64,000 bases of DNA, taken from NCBI GenBank assembly GCA_002104945.1, contig MCFH01000083.1:104387-168386 (forward strand), given 5' to 3'. Made by a program: the position numbers and the translations under genes. Within the stretch, counting starts at the first letter, position 1. Every line of letters begins with the position of its first letter. The DNA comes from Piromyces finnis (taxonomy: Eukaryota; Neocallimastigomycota; Neocallimastigomycetes; Neocallimastigales; Neocallimastigaceae). The notes under the pieces were generated by a model, which was given only the letters and a program-made list of their open reading frames with translations, did no database searches and was not told where the DNA came from. This document shows positions 63,080 to 64,000 of this stretch, piece by piece.

Positions 63080-64000
63080 TTATAAACAATGACCATAATT
63101 AGTTTGGCAACCTAATCCACAATATTCACTTGTTTTTCCACAATAGCCATAATACGAACAGCAATATCCAGAATGACAATTTCCGTATCCTAATCCACAT
63201 TTTCCATTATTTGATTTACTAGTAACTATCTCACAAGTGCCATAACTATCTTGACATCCTTTATTTGTCTTACAATTAGAATTATTTGAATTAATACATA
63301 AACCTTCTAAAGAACAGCATTCATTATTACTACATTTTTTATTTCCTGAATTTAATCCACATCCATGATACTTATTATCATAAGAATATACTATATGCTT
63401 TCCATTATTAATAAAGTAATTTGATTCTTCCGAAACACCAGAAATAATATTATAAAGACTTATTTTTTTTAAATAATCTAATACTATTTCCGTAGTAAAA
63501 TTTATATTTTGATTTTCACTCATAATAGTAGCAATAACACCTCCTACTATCGGAGCTGAAAATGAAGTTCCACCACTGTATGCATAGTCACAACTATCAT
63601 TTTTATTACAAAAATAATAATTAACATAATATGGTGCATATATATTTACACCTTTTCCGTAATTTGAGTTTTTATGCTTTCTATAAAATTTAGTTTTCAT
63701 TTTTTTGACTGAGCCTTCTTCATATGAAAGGGAGTAATTTTTGTCATTTCCACCAGCATTATCTATTCCCCCAACACATATCACATTTTCAACATAGCAC
63801 GGAAAATGTGCAATGTCATTTTCAATATCATAAACATTTTCTCCATTATTTCCTGCACTATTTACAAATATAATTCCGTATTTTGATAATAAATTTATAT
63901 AGTCTTTAATAAATTTTAAATCTTCATCATTGGAATTTTTAATACTATGTCTTTTTCCTAAGCTAACAACAATAACACTTTTGTTCACTCTAGCTATTGA
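63080..64000 (-). CDS. Subtilisin-like serine protease with two chitin-binding domains, 5' end outside window
   Basis: The frame stays open to the window edge, so the true start lies beyond 64000; the GTG at 63988 is not a credible start. The visible part holds the second half of an S8 protease: oxyanion Asn in FVNSAGNNG and catalytic Ser in YSGGTSFSAPIVGG. The catalytic Asp and His are presumably upstream. Two hevein-type chitin-binding modules follow, GCGLNSGNKKCSNNECCSLE and CGLGYGNCHSGYCCSYYGYC with their downstream cysteines. A secreted protease tethered to chitin would act in the fungal wall or extracellular space. This is a typical host gene and marks the right flank as fungal. Confidence 0.88.
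   Translation of the reverse strand, partial: SIARVNKSVIVVSLGKRHSIKNSNDEDLKFIKDYINLLSKYGIIFVNSAGNNGENVYDIENDIAHFPCYVENVICVGGIDNAGGNDKNYSLSYEEGSVKKMKTKFYRKHKNSNYGKGVNIYAPYYVNYYFCNKNDSCDYAYSGGTSFSAPIVGGVIATIMSENQNINFTTEIVLDYLKKISLYNIISGVSEESNYFINNGKHIVYSYDNKYHGCGLNSGNKKCSNNECCSLEGLCINSNNSNCKTNKGCQDSYGTCEIVTSKSNNGKCGLGYGNCHSGYCCSYYGYCGKTSEYCGLGCQTNYGHCL

Noticed and set aside
1-64000. CRISPR arrays or bacterial operon signals
   Set aside because: No direct repeats with regular unique spacers were seen, and the gene content and signals are eukaryotic or viral.

Overview
The window looks like nuclear DNA of a very AT-rich early-diverging fungus, most plausibly an anaerobic gut fungus (Neocallimastigomycota). 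Three signs support this: secreted proteins with hevein-type chitin-binding modules, a subtilisin fused to chitin-binding modules, and a fungal-type Ty3/gypsy chromovirus. Most of the window is an endogenous element related to nucleocytoplasmic large DNA viruses (Nucleocytoviricota, poxvirus/asfarvirus side). This assignment rests on reading motifs; no database search was run.

Layout. Positions 1-3611 and 54130-57727 are near-identical direct repeats carrying a TFIIS-like zinc-ribbon gene and a 732-aa protein that may be an early transcription factor subunit. The 54.1-kb unit between them holds: the C-terminal part of RPB1 (3.8-5.5 kb), family B DNA polymerase (5.8-9.1), two unknown small genes (9.2-10.6), a D5-like SF3 helicase (11.3-13.0), an inserted LTR retrotransposon (13.2-19.5), RPB2 in two pieces (19.8-23.6), a trifunctional mRNA capping enzyme (24.0-26.8), the N-terminal part of RPB1 in three frames (27.3-29.5), a degenerate uracil-DNA glycosylase (30.3-31.0), an island of fungal-looking secreted-protein genes (31.4-46.2), a protein with a Cys/His motif (46.9-47.8), a structured-RNA candidate (48.3-48.5), a D6/D11-type SF2 helicase (49.1-52.6) and an unknown gene (53.2-54.0). 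After 57.73 kb the sequence is host-like and gene-poor: a frameshifted membrane-protein gene, a decayed pseudogene and the 3' part of a subtilisin gene.

How the genes fit together. The viral set is a self-contained replication and transcription kit: polymerase, replicative helicase, UDG-fold protein, two-subunit RNA polymerase core, elongation factor, capping enzyme and early-transcription helicase. That suits an element expressed outside the nucleus. I recognised no major capsid protein, packaging ATPase or maturation protease. It is therefore either a capsid-less, plasmid-like virus derivative or a partial integration. The RNA polymerase genes are broken (three single-base shifts, an in-frame stop, a 477-nt insertion) while the polymerase, D5, capping and helicase ORFs are open. 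A retrotransposon with apparently identical LTRs sits inside the element, which argues that it resides in nuclear DNA.
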